Part shown: one piece after another, positions 13,587 through 16,059 of the stretch
Layout: each line of letters begins with the position of its first letter
Position numbering within the stretch: the first letter of the stretch is position 1
Assembly: GCA_014376915.1 (NCBI GenBank)
Contig: JACMQP010000504.1
Location: forward strand, 1-16,059
Reading direction: 5' to 3'
DNA: 16,059 bases
DNA from: Ramlibacter sp.
Lineage (GTDB): Bacteria > Pseudomonadota > Gammaproteobacteria > Burkholderiales > Burkholderiaceae
Program-made: the position numbers and the translations under genes
The notes under the pieces: model-generated
The model's input: only the letters and a program-made list of their open reading frames with translations
Databases searched by the model: none
Told to the model about the DNA's origin: nothing

Positions 13587-13805
13587 GTTGGTGCTCGCGG
13601 TGTGGTTCACATGCCGCAGTTCAACGGGAAGCAGGAGGGAGAGCCGGTAACGGCCGACCTCACCTGCGCTGCCCCCGCAACGGTCAGCGATCGGACCGCA
13701 CGCAAGTGCGGTTCCGCTCCCATCACACAGCCACTGGGTGCGTCGAACAGGCGCCTGGGAAGGCGATGGAAGTGTCTCGCTCAGCCCGGATACCGGCCGA
13801 CGACG
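13587..13805 (+). ncRNA. Cobalamin (vitamin B12) riboswitch
   Basis: The aptamer core is clear. There is a GGGAA at 13626-13630 and a GCCGGTAACGGC stem at 13643-13654. The conserved GCTGCCCCCGCAACGGT lies at 13668-13684, followed by a variable arm. The 3' B12 box AGCCCGGATACCGGCC is at 13783-13798. This RNA binds adenosylcobalamin or a related cobalamin and lowers expression of the downstream genes when B12 is plentiful. It lies 86 bp upstream of the btuB-like start and confirms the function of the B12 uptake genes. The exact 5' end is estimated. Confidence 0.93.
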
Positions 13806-13807
13806 TT

Positions 13808-13831
13808 GGCCGCGCCTTCAACCGCGCGGCC
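13808..13831 (+). promoter_or_regulatory. Hairpin of the riboswitch expression platform
   Basis: GGCCGCGC (13808-13815) pairs perfectly with GCGCGGCC (13824-13831) around an 8-nt loop, 10 bp after the B12 box. No T run follows, so control is more likely at translation or by Rho than by intrinsic termination. GGGGA at 13852 can also pair with TCCCC directly before the btuB ATG. Confidence 0.45.
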
Positions 13832-13890
13832 GTGACGCCCAATGCACTGGCGGGGAAGCCGGTGCGGGCTTTGACCTTGTGTGACTCCCC

Positions 13891-15711
13891 ATGAAAACAA
13901 CCGTGTTCTCCGTTCGCCTGGCCGCTCTTGCGCTGCCGCTGGCAGCCATTCCCGCGTTCGCGCAAACCTCGCTCCCCGCCGTCGTGGTTTCGGCCAGCCG
14001 TACCCAGCAGCGCCTGCAGGACGCGCTTCCCGCCACCACGTTGATCACGCGCGAGGAGATCGAGCGTGCGGCGGCACCCGACCTGCCGACACTGCTCAGG
14101 CGCGTCGCCGGCGTGGAAATCGCCCAGAACGGCGGTCCCGGGACGGTGGCCAGCGCCTTCATTCGCGGCGCCGACTCGCGCCATACCCTGGTGTTGGTCG
14201 ACGGCGTGCCGGTCAACAACCTCAACTTCGGCACCGCGGCGCTGGAACATCTGCCGCTGGCGGATGTGGAGCGCATCGAAATCGTGCGCGGCAACGTGTC
14301 CAGCCTGTACGGGAGTGCGGCGCTGGGCGGCGTCATCCAGATCTTCACCCGCGAGGCCGGCCTGGTGCCGCAGGGCAGCGTGGCGGCGCAGGTCGGCAGC
14401 CGGGGCCTGGCACGACTGACGGCCAGCGGCGCGACGCGGCTGGAGTCCGGCACGCGCCTGCGCGCATCGGTTGAGTCGCTGAGCGACAAAGGCTTCAACA
14501 CGATCAACCAGGCGGAGCGACCGGGCACCAACCCCGACCGCGATGGCTACAGCCGGCGTTCGGCCTCGTTCGGCGTCACGCAGGAGCTGGCAGGCGGCCA
14601 CTCGGTTGGACTACGGCTGCGGGACGCGCGCGGCAAGACCGCCTACGACAGCCAGTTCGGACCGGCCACGCAAGCCGACGAATCGCGGTTCGCCGAAAGC
14701 GGCGCGGTGCTGGAGGGCCGGTTCAGGCTGTCCGGAAACGTCGACCTGAACGCCGCGTTGACCAGCAGCAGCGACAAGCTCGATGCCAGCGTCACTGCCT
14801 TTCCGTTCCGCGTCGATTCGTTCAGCAAGGGCGCGCAGCTGGCTGCGGACTGGACGCTGGCACCGGGACAGCATGTCACGGCCGGCGCCGAGGGCACGCG
14901 CCAGCGGATCGAAAGCGACACCGTCTACGACCGGGCCTCACGCACGCTCACCAGTCTTCGGCTGGGTTACAGCGCCGACACCGGGCCGCACCAGCTGCAG
15001 GTCAATGTGCGCAATGACCGCTACAGCGACTTCGGCTCGGCGTCGACGTGGTACGCCGGTTACGCCTACCGGCTGAGCGACGCCTGGCGCGTCAATGCAA
15101 CCGCCTCCACCGGCTTCAATGCGCCCACTTTCAACGACCTGTACTTTCCATTCGGCGGCAACGCCAGCTTGCGGCCCGAGCGCCTGAAGTCCGCCGAGCT
15201 CGGTGTGCAGTACGCGGTGGGCGCGCACCTGACGCGCGCGGTTCTGTTCGACAATCGCTTCACCGACTTGATCGGCAACGATGCGGATTTCAACCGCGTC
15301 AATATCGGTCGGGCGCGCAACCGCGGCGTGGACCTGAGTTACTCAGGCCGCATCGGCGACGTCGGCGTGCGCGCCGGCCTGGTCCGGCAGAACCCGACCG
15401 ATCGCGACACCGGCGCTCGCCTGGCTCGCCGGGCCGGTCAACAAGCCACCCTGGGCGCGGACTACGGCCTCGGCGCCTGGCGCTTCGGCGGCTCGCTGCT
15501 GCACGTGGGATCGCGCTTCGACGATGCGGCCAACAAGCGGCCGCTTGCGGCTTACACCACCGCCGACCTGTACGCCAACTGGCAGTTCGCCAGGGATCTC
15601 GGCGTCCAGGCGAACGTCAACAATGTGGGCAACAAGCAGTACGAAACCGCGTACGGCTACAACCAGCCCCGACGTGGCGTCTATCTGACGCTGCGCTGGC
15701 AGCCGAAGTAG
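13891..15711 (+). CDS. btuB: TonB-dependent vitamin B12 receptor, BtuB-like
   Basis: This 606-residue outer-membrane receptor is predicted to import cobalamin using TonB energy. It has a signal peptide (about 1-24, ending AFA-QT), a TonB-box-like PAVVVSASR near 29 and a plug domain to about 150. Plug segments include ATTLITREEIE, LLRRVAGVEIAQNGGPGT, FIRGADSRHTLVLVDGVPVN and VERIEIVRGN, followed by LYGSAALGGVIQIFTRE. A 22-strand barrel follows, with FNAPTFNDLYFPFGGNASLRPERLKSAE near 410. The length matches E. coli BtuB (about 614). The last residues are RWQPK rather than the usual terminal aromatic. The cobalamin riboswitch upstream and the BtuF-like gene 9 bp downstream make B12 the likely substrate. 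No strong ribosome site precedes the ATG. Confidence 0.93.
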   Translation: MKTTVFSVRLAALALPLAAIPAFAQTSLPAVVVSASRTQQRLQDALPATTLITREEIERAAAPDLPTLLRRVAGVEIAQNGGPGTVASAFIRGADSRHTLVLVDGVPVNNLNFGTAALEHLPLADVERIEIVRGNVSSLYGSAALGGVIQIFTREAGLVPQGSVAAQVGSRGLARLTASGATRLESGTRLRASVESLSDKGFNTINQAERPGTNPDRDGYSRRSASFGVTQELAGGHSVGLRLRDARGKTAYDSQFGPATQADESRFAESGAVLEGRFRLSGNVDLNAALTSSSDKLDASVTAFPFRVDSFSKGAQLAADWTLAPGQHVTAGAEGTRQRIESDTVYDRASRTLTSLRLGYSADTGPHQLQVNVRNDRYSDFGSASTWYAGYAYRLSDAWRVNATASTGFNAPTFNDLYFPFGGNASLRPERLKSAELGVQYAVGAHLTRAVLFDNRFTDLIGNDADFNRVNIGRARNRGVDLSYSGRIGDVGVRAGLVRQNPTDRDTGARLARRAGQQATLGADYGLGAWRFGGSLLHVGSRFDDAANKRPLAAYTTADLYANWQFARDLGVQANVNNVGNKQYETAYGYNQPRRGVYLTLRWQPK

Positions 15712-15720
15712 CGTGGCCGC

Positions 15721-16059
15721 ATGAAGATCCTGCCGGGGCCTGTCCGCATCGTCTGCCTGACGGAGGAGACGACGGAGTGGCTGTACCTGCTGGGCGAGGA
15801 GGCGCGCATCGTCGGCATCTCCGGCTACACGGTGCGGCCGCGCCGGGCGCGCGAGGAGAAGCCGAAGGTCAGCGCCTTCATCAGCGCGAAGATCGACAAG
15901 ATCCTGGCGCTGGAGCCGGACTGCGTGTTCGGCTTTTCCGACCTGCAGGCCGACATCGCGAGCGAATTGATCCGCAAGGGCGTGCAGGTGACGGTGTTCA
16001 ACCAGCGCAGCGTTGACGAGATCTTCTCGGTGCTGTACCAGGTGGCGGCGATGGTCGGC
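15721..16059 (+). CDS. BtuF-like cobalamin-binding protein, first 113 residues (runs off the right edge)
   Basis: The sequence MKILPGPVRIVCLTEETTEWLYLLGEEARIVGIS, then RRAREEKPKVSAFISAKIDKILALEPDCVFGFSDLQ, then IRKGVQVTVFNQRSVDEIF follows the N-lobe of periplasmic corrinoid/iron-siderophore binding proteins (BtuF/FhuD fold). The typical I-V-x-L-x-E-x-x-E and I-L-A-L-x-P-D elements are present. Unlike BtuF it has no signal peptide. The reading frame is closed by the btuB stop codon 12 bp upstream, so no longer start exists. The short gap and the shared riboswitch transcript place it in B12 acquisition. A cytoplasmic corrinoid-binding or salvage role is possible. The C-lobe is outside the window. 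Confidence 0.82.
   Translation, partial: MKILPGPVRIVCLTEETTEWLYLLGEEARIVGISGYTVRPRRAREEKPKVSAFISAKIDKILALEPDCVFGFSDLQADIASELIRKGVQVTVFNQRSVDEIFSVLYQVAAMVG

Noticed and set aside
1..16059. CRISPR array, insertion sequence, integrase, tRNA or phage genes
   Set aside because: No regularly spaced repeats, transposase motifs, tRNA cloverleaf or attachment-site duplications were found on reading both strands.

Overview
The window is a GC-rich (roughly two-thirds G+C), gene-dense chromosomal segment. It looks like a betaproteobacterium of the order Burkholderiales. The evidence is a tripartite tricarboxylate (Tct) transporter with a Bug-type binding protein, an oxalyl-CoA decarboxylase divergent from a Crp/Fnr regulator, and a zapA pair next to a two-component system. 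I cannot name a genus.

Region 1 (1-9767) is an oxalate/C1 metabolism and transport cluster. oxc (oxalyl-CoA decarboxylase, minus strand, cut by the left edge) diverges from a Crp/Fnr-family regulator. The regulator converges on an OxlT-like oxalate:formate MFS antiporter. Next, all on the minus strand, comes tctC-tctB-tctA followed by an unusual cytidylate-kinase-like/BON fusion. A TauE/SafE-type permease with a 10-formyl-THF-hydrolase-like formyltransferase follows, also on the minus strand. Three FNR-like 14-bp palindromes (1352-1365, 3399-3412, 7742-7755) lie upstream of oxc, oxlT and tctC. Each sits 22-23 bp upstream of a -10-like hexamer, the geometry of a class II FNR/CRP promoter. The regulator's recognition helix carries the E-x-x-S-R pattern of FNR but not the cysteines of an iron-sulfur FNR. 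I infer a local oxalate regulon: uptake by OxlT and/or Tct, decarboxylation of oxalyl-CoA to formyl-CoA, and formyl/formate handling by the neighbouring genes. The partner formyl-CoA transferase (frc) is not in the window.

Region 2 (9768-13006) holds a 427-bp intergenic region with two palindromes and a direct repeat that resembles a PhoP box. It is followed by a glycine-zipper envelope protein, a periplasmic PepSY protein and a PhoP/PhoQ-type two-component system whose two genes overlap by 4 bp.

Region 3 (13009-13535, minus strand) is the cell-division pair zapA and a small ZapB-like coiled-coil gene. The latter has a promoter so close to its ATG that the message may be leaderless.

Region 4 (13575-16059, plus strand) is a vitamin B12 uptake locus: a cobalamin riboswitch, a BtuB-like TonB-dependent receptor and the start of a BtuF-like binding protein. 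The BtuF-like protein cannot have a signal peptide, because an in-frame stop lies 12 bp upstream of its ATG. The right edge cuts this gene.

No tRNA, rRNA, insertion sequence, CRISPR array, integrase or attachment site was seen. Nothing in base composition suggests recent transfer.
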